From: Lewinellaceae bacterium
Lineage (GTDB): Bacteria; Bacteroidota; Bacteroidia; Chitinophagales; Saprospiraceae
Assembly (NCBI GenBank): GCA_016712415.1
Contig: JADJRC010000024.1
Location: forward strand, 10,030 to 74,029
DNA length: 64,000 nucleotides
Reading direction: 5' to 3'
Shown here: one piece after another, positions 16,030 to 24,820 of the stretch
Position numbering within the stretch: the stretch's first letter is position 1
Layout of the letters: the number at the start of each line of letters is the position of its first letter
The notes under the pieces: model-generated
The model's input: the letters and a program-made list of their open reading frames with translations, nothing else
Told to the model about the DNA's origin: nothing
Databases searched by the model: none
Position numbers and translations under genes: made by a program

Positions 16030-17424
16030 ATGGCTTTACTTCCCATCGGCATCGACGACATGGCTTTTTATAGCCCCAAACTTTACCTGGATATTCGGAC
16101 ACTGGCGGAAAAACGCAATATTCCCTGCGAAAAACTTTCACAGGGACTTGGACTGATCAAAATGTCCGTTTGCGATGTTCATGAAGACGCGGCTACCATG
16201 GCTGCTGAAGCAGTCGCCGAACTGATCGGGCGAAACAACCTCAACCCCCGCGATATCGGCCGGATTTACCTCGGCACAGAAAGCGCACTCGACATGGCCA
16301 AGCCCACCGGTACCTATGCGGTGGAAATGCTGACCCAACGGTATGCCGAACGCCACGGCGCGGATTGTTTTCGCCACTGCGATGTACTGGACATGACCTT
16401 CGCCTGTATCGGCGCTACGGATGCCCTGCAAAATACGCTCGACTGGGTGGCAGCCGACCGCAGTCGCATTGGTATCGTGGTTGCCAGCGATATTGCCAAG
16501 TACGAACTCAACTCGCCGGGCGAGTACACCCAGGGCGCGGGCGCAGTGGCCATGCTGGTGCGGTGGAACCCGCGGCTGCTGGTCGTGCGGCGACTGTTTG
16601 GCGTTGCGATGGAAAGTGTCCACGATTTTTACAAGCCGCGCCGGGAGCGGTTTACGGAAACGCCGGTATTCGACGGGCAGTTTTCCAACCTTTGTTACCA
16701 GAACCGCATGATCGAGGCATTGGAAGATTTCAGCCGCCGTGCTGTGGCGGAAAAAGTGTTCCGGCCCGGACAATATCCTGCGATCTCGGATCGCTGGGCG
16801 CGGATGATCTTTCACCTGCCTTATGCTTTTCACGCAAAGCGCATGTACATCGAGCAGTTTATCCGCGAACGGATAGCCAAAGGAGTCTGGGACGCCGACC
16901 AGAAGCATATTGGCGTCACTGCGCCGGCGCCCGGGCAATTCGATGAGCGCAGGGCGTTTGAAAAAGCGAATGCGGCATTCCTGAAGTGCGTCAGTGAATC
17001 GCGGCCATATCGCCGGTTTGTTGCAGCAAAGCTGGAAAAAGCCCAGCGTGCCAGTCAGGATACCGGCAACCTGTACACGGCTTCCATATTCCTGGCACTG
17101 ATGAGCTCCCTGGAAAGCGATCTTTCGGAAGGCAACAACCTGACCGGCAAGCGACTGGGCTTTGTCGCCTATGGAAGCGGCTCGAAGGCAAAAGTATTCG
17201 AAGCGGTGGTCCAAAAGGAATGGAGTGGGGTGGTACGTCGCTTTGGGATATTCAGGAAACTGGCAGACAGGCAGGCGATTGACTACGATCAGTACGAAGC
17301 CTTGCATACCGGCGTGCAGGCCGCGCCTGTATATACGGAAAAAGGACGCTGGGGGCTGGAACGCATCGGCCGGGAGGGCGTTACCCTGGGCGCCCGTTAT
17401 TATGCCGCTTTCGGTGCGGAGTGA
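16030..17424 (+). CDS. Hydroxymethylglutaryl-CoA synthase
   Basis: ATG 16030 (MALLPIGIDDMAFYSPKLYL) is chosen over an upstream in-frame start at 15949 because the family N-terminus begins there. The protein has 464 residues. It has the thiolase-like layout of HMGCS: AxxTPTGTYAVEML-like sequence (MAKPTGTYAVEML), the catalytic DMTFACIGATDALQNTLDWV with Cys126, and NSPGEYTQGAGAVAMLV. The C-terminal half contains YGSGSKAKVFEAVV. It condenses acetyl-CoA with acetoacetyl-CoA to HMG-CoA for the mevalonate isoprenoid pathway. No other mevalonate genes are adjacent. Confidence 0.95.
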   Translation: MALLPIGIDDMAFYSPKLYLDIRTLAEKRNIPCEKLSQGLGLIKMSVCDVHEDAATMAAEAVAELIGRNNLNPRDIGRIYLGTESALDMAKPTGTYAVEMLTQRYAERHGADCFRHCDVLDMTFACIGATDALQNTLDWVAADRSRIGIVVASDIAKYELNSPGEYTQGAGAVAMLVRWNPRLLVVRRLFGVAMESVHDFYKPRRERFTETPVFDGQFSNLCYQNRMIEALEDFSRRAVAEKVFRPGQYPAISDRWARMIFHLPYAFHAKRMYIEQFIRERIAKGVWDADQKHIGVTAPAPGQFDERRAFEKANAAFLKCVSESRPYRRFVAAKLEKAQRASQDTGNLYTASIFLALMSSLESDLSEGNNLTGKRLGFVAYGSGSKAKVFEAVVQKEWSGVVRRFGIFRKLADRQAIDYDQYEALHTGVQAAPVYTEKGRWGLERIGREGVTLGARYYAAFGAE

Positions 17425-17708
17425 GCAGAGATGTTATTTGCGTTCGGTTGGTCAGGTAAAAATGCCGGTTCAGGCCAATTATTGACCACTCCGTATTTTT
17501 TTATGATCAAAGAACCGGATCAAACAATATATTTGGCCATCCAGTAGTTACATTTGCCTCTTCCCGTATAATTGCTCCCAGGGCCTGAAAGTATATTTGC
17601 CGGCAAACGGAATGTGAACATTGAAGATGTTTCCGTTATTACTCTTTCAGGAGTGAAATGCCTTTCTTCATAATCCATACCAATCACCGATTTTTCCGCC
17701 AACCGTTC

Positions 17709-17996
17709 ATGAGTTATTTCAGATTGATTGACCCATATCTTCACGGCAGCCTCAGCCCGGAAGAACAACTTGTCTTCGAGAGACAACTTTCCCGCAACCC
17801 GGCATTGGCTAATGAGTTCCGTATGCGCTTTTCCCTGGTACGGGTGCTGCTCTCCAATCCCGACTATCCTTTCCTGAAACAGATGGCCACTTCGACGCTT
17901 GGCAGACCCGGCGCTGCAGACAACGGCTACAATTGGCTGTGGCTATCCTGCACCCTTACCATCATGGCCGGCTTGTTTCTGGGCTACATAATATAG
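17709..17996 (+). CDS. Small anti-sigma-like membrane protein
   Basis: ATG 17709 gives MSYFRLIDPYLHGSLSPEEQ (95 residues); an upstream in-frame start at 17658 is possible. The N-terminal LIDPYLHGSLSPEEQ, then LVFERQLSRNPALANEF, resembles the first helices of zinc-finger-like anti-sigma proteins. A single C-terminal transmembrane helix (residues ~75-95, WLWLSCTLTIMAGLFLGYII) follows. No Cys/His cluster and no sigma partner are adjacent. The gene call is plausible rather than certain. Confidence 0.5.
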   Translation: MSYFRLIDPYLHGSLSPEEQLVFERQLSRNPALANEFRMRFSLVRVLLSNPDYPFLKQMATSTLGRPGAADNGYNWLWLSCTLTIMAGLFLGYII

Positions 17997-18008
17997 ATCA
18001 GGACAGGG

Positions 18009-18659
18009 CTATTTTTTTTCAAACTGGCCGTTCCGGAACAGTCCGTGCTTTACTATGCCTATACAATTGGCGGAAAATTCAAAAGAGCCGCTTATGCTAC
18101 CTGTTTTCGGATCGAATGCCGTGAGCGCGATTTCGCCTGAAATGCTCTCGTAGGTTTCATTTTTGTCTTCCGGGTACCTGATTTGTACGATGGCCGCGAA
18201 GTGCCTGGCGGCAATGGCGTCTGCGCCGAATTCACTTTCGAGCGGCAGTTTTCCCAATTCACGCTTCTGCAGCCCGCCGAGCAACAGGTAAATACGCTGG
18301 GTTTGGGCCATGCTGTCGGTCCAGACAAGGTTGATCTGCAGCGAAACAGTGTCTGTCGTCCCGATAGAATCGATCAATTGGGTGCAGGCCTCCCAGGGTA
18401 ATTCGTGCGCGGTGACGACATTCGACTTCAGGATCGTGTCGTAATACTTCCAGTGCAGCAGGTTGACCATTCCCGACTTGGTTTTGTGGTAGGGCAGCAC
18501 TTTGATCCCTTTCCACAGGGCAACGTCGTCCACGACAAGGGAGCATTGGCTGCAAGCCAGGTCAAAAATCTGGTTGGGCGCGCCTTTAACTATGGTAGTC
18601 TGGGCGCCGGTATCGGTAAGCCGAAAAAGGAGAAGCAGAATGAAGGCGGTAGATTTCAT
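18009..18659 (-). CDS. Exported hypothetical protein
   Basis: ATG 18659 begins a signal peptide (MKSTAFILLLLFRLTDTGAQ); an upstream in-frame start at 18716 would bury it. The mature ~197 residues are beta-rich with a CSQC pair near the N-terminus and a third Cys in ANCIGIV. This suggests a periplasmic or lipid-side protein. No family is recognised. It is convergent with the small membrane protein and divergent from the ribosomal operon. Confidence 0.65.
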   Translation of the reverse strand: MKSTAFILLLLFRLTDTGAQTTIVKGAPNQIFDLACSQCSLVVDDVALWKGIKVLPYHKTKSGMVNLLHWKYYDTILKSNVVTAHELPWEACTQLIDSIGTTDTVSLQINLVWTDSMAQTQRIYLLLGGLQKRELGKLPLESEFGADAIAARHFAAIVQIRYPEDKNETYESISGEIALTAFDPKTGSISGSFEFSANCIGIVKHGLFRNGQFEKK

Positions 18660-18782
18660 ACAATACAGGCGGCAAAAGTAGTCAACGGGGCCTCGAACTT
18701 TCCGATATGCGGCCACTTTTCCGAAAATGGAATGTTTGAAAAAATGCCGCCCAAACTTTTTTTAGAAAATTTTAAAACCTGC

Positions 18783-18814
18783 TTGGTTTTTCAGGTGCGG
18801 TATTCTTACCTTTG
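18783..18814 (+). promoter_or_regulatory. Promoter of the S10-spc-alpha superoperon
   Basis: TTG (18783-18785) and TACCTTTG (18807-18814) are separated by 21 nt, close to the Bacteroidota -33/-7 consensus (TTTG, N19-21, TAnnTTTG). It lies 88 nt before rpsJ. No fusA or rpsG lies upstream, so this is the likely main start of the operon. Confidence 0.75.
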
Positions 18815-18902
18815 CGGGCGCTTTTGAAAAACGGGGCAGAATCATGTTCGGTTTTGCTGTTTTCAAAAGGTGAAAATTGAAATTTAAATTCCTTTCAGGG
18901 TA

Positions 18903-19211
18903 ATGAATCAAAAAATTCGCATCAAACTCCGGTCATACGACTACAATCTGGTGGATAAGTCCACGGAAAAGATCGTGAAGACCGTACGTGCGAGTGGTGC
19001 TGTAGTAACTGGCCCGATTCCGCTGCCGACCGAGAAAGAAATCTTCACTGTGCTGCGCTCGCCGCACGTGAATAAGAAAGCTCGTGAGCAGTTCCAGTTG
19101 CGCACCCACAAGCGCTTGATTGAAATTTACACACCGACACAGAAGACGGTGGACGCGCTCTCCAAGTTGGAGCTTCCGAGCGGCGTTGACATTCAGGTCA
19201 AGCTCACCTGA
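18903..19211 (+). CDS. rpsJ: Ribosomal protein S10 (uS10)
   Basis: The 102-residue protein reads MNQKIRIKLRSYDYNLVDKS, with GPIPLPTEKEIFTVLRSPHV and the C-terminal SGVDIQVKL. Length and sequence are canonical. S10 sits in the 30S head and in other bacteria also serves as NusE in antitermination. It is the first gene of the superoperon. The usual rpsL-rpsG-fusA genes are not upstream; a divergent exported protein is there instead. Confidence 0.98.
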   Translation: MNQKIRIKLRSYDYNLVDKSTEKIVKTVRASGAVVTGPIPLPTEKEIFTVLRSPHVNKKAREQFQLRTHKRLIEIYTPTQKTVDALSKLELPSGVDIQVKLT

Positions 19212-19404
19212 TCGTACTCTTAGGAATCAAGTCTGCGGTTTCCGGCGGTAATCAAAGTGTCCCGATTTTTTCGGATAACTGATGCGGTCGAAAGCGGTTC
19301 CGTTCAACGGAAGGTCGCTTTTCGCGCGTTCGCCCAACTGGAAAACCGTTTTGGAAAAAACGAAACATTCAACCAATCGTTCAACCATAAAAATTAACGA
19401 CACT

Positions 19405-20028
19405 GTGAACGGTCTGATTGGCAAAAAAATCGGTATGACCAGTATCTACGACAACCTCGGCAAAAACGTCGCGGTAACGATCGTGGAAGCAGGTCCGTGC
19501 GTAGTCACTCAAGTGCTTACGCAAGAAAACGACGGCTACTCGGCGATCCAGCTGGCATTTGGTGACCGCAAGGAAAAAAACACACCAAAAGCATTGATGG
19601 GTCACTTCAAGAAAGCCGGTTTGGAAGAACCTCTTCATAAAGTGCAGGAATTCCGCGACATGCAACTCTCTAAAGATCTCGGCGAAGAAGTTACCGTCGC
19701 CGATGTTTTTCAGGAAGGCGACAAAGTTGTGGTCACCGGTACTTCAAAAGGCAAGGGCTTCCAGGGGGTTGTCAAGCGGCACGGCTTCGGCGGTGTCATG
19801 CAGCAAACCCACGGTCAGCACAACCGCTTGCGCGCACCCGGTTCGCTGGGTAACTCCTCTTTTGCCGCCAAGGTAATGAAGGGTATGCGCATGGGAGGCC
19901 ACATGGGCAGCGCCCAGGTAAAAGTGCGCCGGCTCCAAATTGTAAAAGTGTTCCCTGAGCAGAATATCATCCTTATCAAAGGTGCTATTCCCGGCCACAA
20001 GGGTGCATATGTAACGATAGAAAAATAA
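19405..20028 (+). CDS. rplC: Ribosomal protein L3 (uL3)
   Basis: GTG 19405 is the expected start (MNGLIGKKIGMTSIYDNLGK); an in-frame ATG at 19282 would add 41 residues not found in L3. The protein has 207 residues with the conserved core GTSKGKGFQGVVKRHGFGG and GSLGNSSFAAKVMKGMRMGG. L3 lines the 50S near the peptidyl-transferase centre. A 193-nt gap from rpsJ could hold an attenuator, but no clear hairpin is seen. Confidence 0.97.
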   Translation: MNGLIGKKIGMTSIYDNLGKNVAVTIVEAGPCVVTQVLTQENDGYSAIQLAFGDRKEKNTPKALMGHFKKAGLEEPLHKVQEFRDMQLSKDLGEEVTVADVFQEGDKVVVTGTSKGKGFQGVVKRHGFGGVMQQTHGQHNRLRAPGSLGNSSFAAKVMKGMRMGGHMGSAQVKVRRLQIVKVFPEQNIILIKGAIPGHKGAYVTIEK

Positions 20029-20055
20029 TTTCTTGACCATTTAATTTCTTCGGAA

Positions 20056-20682
20056 ATGAAAGTATCGGTCTATAACATCAAAGGCGAAGCAACAGGCAGA
20101 ACGATCGAACTGCCGGAAGACGTGTTCGGTATCGAACCGCACGAGCACAGTGTATGGCTCGACGTGAAGCGTTACCTCGCCGCACAGCGCCAGGGCACTC
20201 ACAAGTCGAAAGAGCGCAGCGAAATGAGCGGCTCCACCCGCAAATTGCACAAACAGAAGGGCACCGGCGGTTCCCGTAAAGGCGATATCAACAACCCGTT
20301 GTATCGCGGCGGTGGCCGTGTATTCGGTCCGCGCCCGCGCAATTACGATATCCAGGTCAACGCCAAGGTGCGTCGTCTGGCCCGCCGCAGCGCGTTGTCT
20401 GTCAAAGCGAAAACCGACAGCATCATTGTTGTGGAGGATTTTTCCTTCGACGCTCCGAAAACGAGCCGTTTCCAGGAAATCCTTGCCGCACTTCGCGTGG
20501 CCGACAAGAAGCCGCTGACCGTGCTGAGCGCCTACGACCAGAACCTGTACCTCTCGTGCCGCAATATTGCCAAGGCAGGTATTGCTCCGGCGGCTGATTT
20601 GAATACGTATCAAATTATGAACGCCGGCGCGTTGGTCATTGCCGAAAGCGCTATTGCGAAAATAACAGAAAACTGCGCTTAA
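20056..20682 (+). CDS. rplD: Ribosomal protein L4 (uL4)
   Basis: The 208-residue protein has the exit-tunnel loop region KSKERSEMSGSTRKLHKQKG, then TGGSRKGDINNPLYRGGGRVFGPRPR, and a C-terminal globular part ending IAKITENCA. L4 reaches into the nascent-peptide tunnel. In enterobacteria it autoregulates this operon, but that is not known for Bacteroidota. It starts 27 nt after rplC. Confidence 0.97.
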   Translation: MKVSVYNIKGEATGRTIELPEDVFGIEPHEHSVWLDVKRYLAAQRQGTHKSKERSEMSGSTRKLHKQKGTGGSRKGDINNPLYRGGGRVFGPRPRNYDIQVNAKVRRLARRSALSVKAKTDSIIVVEDFSFDAPKTSRFQEILAALRVADKKPLTVLSAYDQNLYLSCRNIAKAGIAPAADLNTYQIMNAGALVIAESAIAKITENCA

Positions 20683-20694
20683 ACTTAAAAAGTC

Positions 20695-20994
20695 ATGACT
20701 AAGCAAATTCTGATCAAGCCGGTCATCACGGAAAAAGCGACCAAACTCGCCGATAAGCGCAATACTTATGCGTTCGTGGTGCATAAGGAGGCCAACAAGA
20801 TCGAAATCCGCAATGCAGTGGAAAAGATGTTCAACGTCTCGGTCGATAGCGTCAACACGGCAGTTATGCCCGGAAAACCCAAATCACGCAGCACCAAAAC
20901 AGCCGTTATTCGCGGCACGAAATCGTCGTACAAAAAGGCCTACGTGACCCTCACGCCGGGCGAAACGATCGACCTTTTCGGAGGCGAAGAATAA
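20695..20994 (+). CDS. rplW: Ribosomal protein L23 (uL23)
   Basis: The 99-residue protein reads ILIKPVITEKATKLADKRNT and EIRNAVEKMFNVSVDSVNT, the canonical L23 fold with a basic loop (KPKSRSTKTAVIRG). L23 sits at the tunnel exit and docks trigger factor and SRP. It starts 12 nt after rplD. Confidence 0.97.
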   Translation: MTKQILIKPVITEKATKLADKRNTYAFVVHKEANKIEIRNAVEKMFNVSVDSVNTAVMPGKPKSRSTKTAVIRGTKSSYKKAYVTLTPGETIDLFGGEE

Positions 20995-21036
20995 ACTGAT
21001 ATTCAACCACATCACAGTACTCGCAACTGAGTAGAT

Positions 21037-21864
21037 ATGGCACTTAAAAAATTCAATCCGATCACACCGGGACAACGCTACCGGGTCGCCGTTTCGAGGG
21101 ATGAGCTCACGAAAGGAGCAAAACCCGAAAAATCGCTGCTTGTAACGCTGGGCAGCACCGGCGGACGCAACAGCGACGGCCACCGTACCATGCGCAACCG
21201 CGGTGGTGGTCACAAGCGCCGGTACCGTATTATTGACTTTAAACGCGACAAGGCGGGCGAAGCAACCATTCAATCGGTTCAATACGATCCGAACCGCAGC
21301 GCATACATCGCACTGGTACAATACGCCGATGGCGAAAAGCGCTACATCCTGGCGCCTAAAGGCATCGAAGTAGGCCAAACAGTGGTGTCCGGCCGTGGCT
21401 CGGCTCCTGAAACCGGCAACTGCCTGTACCTCGCGGAAGTGCCCCTGGGCGCGTATGTGCACAACGTAGAGTTGCACCCCGGCCAGGGCGGTGTTCTGGT
21501 ACGCAGTGCAGGCAACAGCGCCCTGATGATGGGCCGTGAAGATCGCTACGCTGTGCTGAAAATGCCTTCCGGCGAAACCCGGCGCATCCTGCTCACCTGC
21601 CGTGCAACGATCGGTATCGTGAGCAATCCGGACCATAGCCTGGAGATCATGGGCAAAGCCGGCCGCAATCGCTGGAAAGGCTGGAGACCGCGTACCCGTC
21701 CGGTTGTGATGAACCCCGTGGATCACCCGATGGGTGGCGGCGAGGGACGCGCTTCCGGTGGCCACCCGCGCGACCGCAAAGGCTTCCCGGCAAAAGGCGC
21801 CAAAACCCGCAGCCGTACCAAAGCCTCCAATGCGCTCATCATCAATCGCAAAAAATCGAATTGA
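21037..21864 (+). CDS. rplB: Ribosomal protein L2 (uL2)
   Basis: The 275-residue protein has the SH3/OB core (GRNSDGHRTMRNRGGGHKRR) and the highly conserved C-terminus NPVDHPMGGGEGRASGGHP. The His in that loop lies near the peptidyl-transferase centre. It ends in a basic KTRSRTKASNALIINRKK tail. Length and motifs are canonical. Confidence 0.98.
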   Translation: MALKKFNPITPGQRYRVAVSRDELTKGAKPEKSLLVTLGSTGGRNSDGHRTMRNRGGGHKRRYRIIDFKRDKAGEATIQSVQYDPNRSAYIALVQYADGEKRYILAPKGIEVGQTVVSGRGSAPETGNCLYLAEVPLGAYVHNVELHPGQGGVLVRSAGNSALMMGREDRYAVLKMPSGETRRILLTCRATIGIVSNPDHSLEIMGKAGRNRWKGWRPRTRPVVMNPVDHPMGGGEGRASGGHPRDRKGFPAKGAKTRSRTKASNALIINRKKSN

Positions 21865-21921
21865 CAGGCGGCGTTTAAACGCAACCTTTAACTCAGCACT
21901 CAGTAACCTATCTATAAAGAG

Positions 21922-22188
21922 ATGCCGCGTTCACTAAAAAAAGGCCCTTACGTTCACCATTCTTTGGTGGAAAAGGTGCAAAAAGCAAAACAAAGCAACC
22001 GCAAACAGGTCATCAAAACCTGGAGTCGTTCTTCGATGATCATCCCCGATATGGTGGGTGAAACCATCGCTGTGCACAACGGTAAAACCTTTGTACCCGT
22101 ATTCGTAACCGAAAATATGGTGGGCCACAAACTCGGGGAGTTTTCTCCGACGCGCAACTTCCGCGGCCACGCCGGTAACAAAAAATAA
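21922..22188 (+). CDS. rpsS: Ribosomal protein S19 (uS19)
   Basis: The 88-residue protein begins MPRSLKKGPYVHHSLVEKVQ and contains TWSRSSMIIPDMVGETIAVHNG and GEFSPTRNFRGHAGNKK. It is canonical S19 of the 30S head near the A and P sites. It lies 57 nt after rplB. Confidence 0.97.
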   Translation: MPRSLKKGPYVHHSLVEKVQKAKQSNRKQVIKTWSRSSMIIPDMVGETIAVHNGKTFVPVFVTENMVGHKLGEFSPTRNFRGHAGNKK

Positions 22189-22255
22189 ACTGGATTCCTG
22201 ATATGCCGGTCCGAAAGGCCGGTGTTGAAAAAACCAGCATCAATTTTAAACAACA

Positions 22256-22633
22256 ATGGAAGCAGTAGCTAAACTGAGAAATTGTCCGATGTCGCCGCGC
22301 AAAATGCGCCTTGTGGTGGACAACATTCGCGGTCGCAAAGTGGTGGATGCCCTGGGCATTCTGAAATACACCAACAAAGAAGCGGCAGTATGGCTTGAAA
22401 AACTCGTGCTGTCAGCAGTGAATAACTGGGAGCAAAAGTCAGATCAGGTTGGCGCTGCCGACGACTACGAACTGTATATCAAAACAGCCTTTGTCGATCC
22501 GGGTAGTATCATCTACCGCTTTCTCCCGGCGCCCCAGGGTCGTGCATACCGCGTGCGCAAACGCCGCAACCACGTCACTATCGTGGTCGCTAACCGCGTC
22601 GCGCTGGAAGAAGAAGCCGCAAAACCCGAATAA
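22256..22633 (+). CDS. rplV: Ribosomal protein L22 (uL22)
   Basis: The 125-residue protein reads LRNCPMSPRKMRLVVDNIRG and later FLPAPQGRAYRVRKRRNHVT, the L22 beta-hairpin that lines the exit tunnel. This is the site of macrolide-resistance changes in other bacteria; no alteration can be judged here. The short C-terminal EEEAAKPE tail is acidic. Confidence 0.97.
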   Translation: MEAVAKLRNCPMSPRKMRLVVDNIRGRKVVDALGILKYTNKEAAVWLEKLVLSAVNNWEQKSDQVGAADDYELYIKTAFVDPGSIIYRFLPAPQGRAYRVRKRRNHVTIVVANRVALEEEAAKPE

Positions 22634-22688
22634 AACACTCATCAGCAATCACTTGTCTGCCTCGTGCAGGCTCATACAGTCAATATAA

Positions 22689-23618
22689 ATGGGTCAAAAA
22701 GCAAATCCGATTGGTAATCGCCTGGGCATCATCCGCGGTTGGGACTCCAACTGGTATGCCGACAAAGACTACGGTCTCAAAGTGGTGGAAGACGAAAAAA
22801 TTCGCAACTACCTCCGCGCACGCCGCCCGAAAACGGCTACTGCAGACCCGCGCGACCGTAACAAACCGGTGCAAAACGGCATCAGCCGTATTGTTATCGA
22901 ACGCACGATGCGCCGGGTAACCGTTACCATCCACACCAGCCGCCCCGGTATCATCATCGGTAAAGGCGGTAAAGAGGTGGATCTGATCAAGGAAGAACTC
23001 AAAGTGCTGACGGACAAAGAGGTGCAAATCAACATCTTTGAAATCCGCAAACCTGAACTCGATGCCAATATCGTCGGCGAACAGGTTGCCAAGCAGATTG
23101 AAGCCCGTATCAATTTCCGCCGCGCCGTTAAAGGCGCTATTCAGGGCACCATGCGTGCCGGTGCGGAAGGCATCAAAATCCGGGTGAGCGGCCGCCTTGG
23201 CGGCGCCGAGATCGCCCGTACCGAGGAATATAAAGAGGGACGTACCCCGCTGCATACTTTTCGCGCCGATATCGACTACGCCTGGGTGGAAGCCCAGACG
23301 GTGTACGGTAAAATCGGCATCAAGGTTTGGCTGTTCAAGGGCGAAGTGCTTCAAAAACGCGAACTGACGCCATTTGCCGCGGCAGAAGGTACCGGCGGCG
23401 ACCGCCGTGACCGTCGCGAAGGCGGTGAGCGCCGCGAAGGCGGTGGCGAACGCAGAGACCGCCGTGACGGCGGCGGCGAACGCAGAGACCGCCGTGATGG
23501 CGGTGGCGGCGATCGCCGGGGTGGTGGTGGCGGCGGCAACCGTGGCGGCGGCGGTGGTAACCGTGGCGGCAGCGGCGGCGGTGGCAACCGCGGCGGCGGC
23601 GGCGGCGGACGCAGATAA
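22689..23618 (+). CDS. rpsC: Ribosomal protein S3 (uS3) with long Gly/Arg-rich extension
   Basis: Residues 1-232 are canonical S3, with the KH loop PGIIIGKGGKEVDLIKEEL (GKGG at 91-94) and RVSGRLGGAEIARTEEYKEG. From about residue 235 to 309 a low-complexity tail follows. It is built first from GGERRDRRDGG-type repeats, then GGGGNRGGGG-type repeats. S3 forms part of the mRNA entry channel. The tail makes the protein ~75 residues longer than the common core and resembles RGG RNA-binding regions. The frame stays open through the repeats, so it is probably real. Confidence 0.96.
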   Translation: MGQKANPIGNRLGIIRGWDSNWYADKDYGLKVVEDEKIRNYLRARRPKTATADPRDRNKPVQNGISRIVIERTMRRVTVTIHTSRPGIIIGKGGKEVDLIKEELKVLTDKEVQINIFEIRKPELDANIVGEQVAKQIEARINFRRAVKGAIQGTMRAGAEGIKIRVSGRLGGAEIARTEEYKEGRTPLHTFRADIDYAWVEAQTVYGKIGIKVWLFKGEVLQKRELTPFAAAEGTGGDRRDRREGGERREGGGERRDRRDGGGERRDRRDGGGGDRRGGGGGGNRGGGGGNRGGSGGGGNRGGGGGGRR

Positions 23619-23678
23619 AACAACCAATTCATTAACGGTGCATTTGATTTTGCTTTATAAAAATCTCCCGATGCGCCG

Positions 23679-23686
23679 TACCTTTG
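23679..23686 (+). promoter_or_regulatory. Candidate internal promoter (-7 element) before rplP
   Basis: TACCTTTG followed by CAGCCCG matches the Bacteroidota -7 motif and lies 74 nt before rplP, in the 141-nt gap after rpsC. A convincing TTG at the -33 spacing is not present, so activity is uncertain. Confidence 0.35.
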
Positions 23687-23759
23687 CAGCCCGTTTTTAA
23701 TATCAGACGGATTGCTAAATACAAAACATTGATAGACAGGCTTTTAATTTGTACATACG

Positions 23760-24179
23760 ATGCTACAGCCAAAACGTCAAAAATATCGCAAGCAACACAA
23801 AGGCCGCAACAGGGGCTTGGCCTATAAAGGCAGCTCGATCTCTTTCGGATCTTTTGCGTTGAAAACGATGGAATTCAGCCGGATTACCAGCCGCCAGATC
23901 GAATCGGCTCGTATCGCGCTTACCCGCAATATGAAACGTGAGGGCAAAGTCTGGATACGTATTTTCCCCGACAAACCCCTGACCTCCAAGCCCGCCGAAG
24001 TGCGTATGGGTAAGGGTAAAGGTGCGGTGGACCACTACGTTTGCGAAGTTCAACCCGGTCGCATTCTGTTCGAGATCGAAGGTGTATCGGAGGAACTTGC
24101 ACACGAGTCGCTTCGCCTCGCAGCCCAGAAACTTCCGGTATTGTGCAAATCCGTCACTCGTTACGATTACGAAGGATAA
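23760..24179 (+). CDS. rplP: Ribosomal protein L16 (uL16)
   Basis: The 139-residue protein begins MLQPKRQKYRKQHKGRNRGL and carries RMGKGKGAVDHYVCEVQPGR and the C-terminal KLPVLCKSVTRYDYEG. It is canonical L16 at the A-site tRNA elbow. An unusually long gap (141 nt) precedes it within the operon. Confidence 0.97.
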   Translation: MLQPKRQKYRKQHKGRNRGLAYKGSSISFGSFALKTMEFSRITSRQIESARIALTRNMKREGKVWIRIFPDKPLTSKPAEVRMGKGKGAVDHYVCEVQPGRILFEIEGVSEELAHESLRLAAQKLPVLCKSVTRYDYEG

Positions 24180-24236
24180 AAAATAAACGGATGGACAGTT
24201 TTTACCCTGTGCATCTCTGATAAACAATAAAAAACA

Positions 24237-24497
24237 ATGGCAAAGGAGAATCTGGACGTTGCTAACATGACCGACGCTGATCTGCAAGCCCAACTGAGCG
24301 GCTTGGAGCAGGAATATCAGCAAATGAAGTTCGATCATACCGTAAAAGGCCTCGGCAATCCGATGGAATTGCGCGAAATGCGTCGCAATATCGCGCGCAT
24401 CCTTACGGAAGGCCGCAAGCGCGAACTTGCTGCATCGTCGCCCGAAGCACTGGAAACTCGTTCCAAACTGCGCGCTCGTCGCCGCCGTCAAAAATAA
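24237..24497 (+). CDS. rpmC: Ribosomal protein L29 (uL29)
   Basis: The 86-residue protein is mostly one helical hairpin: MTDADLQAQLSGLEQEYQQM, then NPMELREMRRNIARILTEGR. It has a longer basic C-terminus (RSKLRARRRRQK) than the common ~65-residue form. L29 sits near the tunnel exit. It lies 8 nt before rpsQ. Confidence 0.95.
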   Translation: MAKENLDVANMTDADLQAQLSGLEQEYQQMKFDHTVKGLGNPMELREMRRNIARILTEGRKRELAASSPEALETRSKLRARRRRQK

Positions 24498-24505
24498 ATG
24501 TTGCA

Positions 24506-24769
24506 ATGGAAACTGTAGTAAGAAATCTTAGAAAGCAGAAGACCGGCGTAGTGGTTTCCAATAAAATGGATAAGACCATCGCTGTGAAGGTAGAGCGCCG
24601 TCTGATGCACCCGCTTTATGGCAAATTCGTAAAGCGTTCCAAGAAATTTTTCGCGCACGACGAAGAAAACACGTGCAACATCGGTGATGTGGTACGCATC
24701 ATGGAGACCCGCCCGCTGAGCAAAAACAAACGCTGGCGCCTGATCGAAATCATTGAAAGAGCGAAGTAA
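24506..24769 (+). CDS. rpsQ: Ribosomal protein S17 (uS17)
   Basis: The 87-residue OB-fold protein reads LRKQKTGVVVSNKMDKTIAV and VGDVVRIMETRPLSKNKRWR. It is a canonical 30S protein that binds 16S helices in the body. An ATG at 24498 in another frame is not used. Confidence 0.96.
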   Translation: METVVRNLRKQKTGVVVSNKMDKTIAVKVERRLMHPLYGKFVKRSKKFFAHDEENTCNIGDVVRIMETRPLSKNKRWRLIEIIERAK

Positions 24770-24820
24770 ATCATTGGAAATCAGAAACTTTTCAATTTCC
24801 AGTTTCAATAAATTAAAGTC

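Noticed and set aside
22680..23627. Ala/Thr/Val-rich minus-strand frame over rpsC
   Set aside because: It is the antisense shadow of S3 and its Gly/Arg repeat tail.
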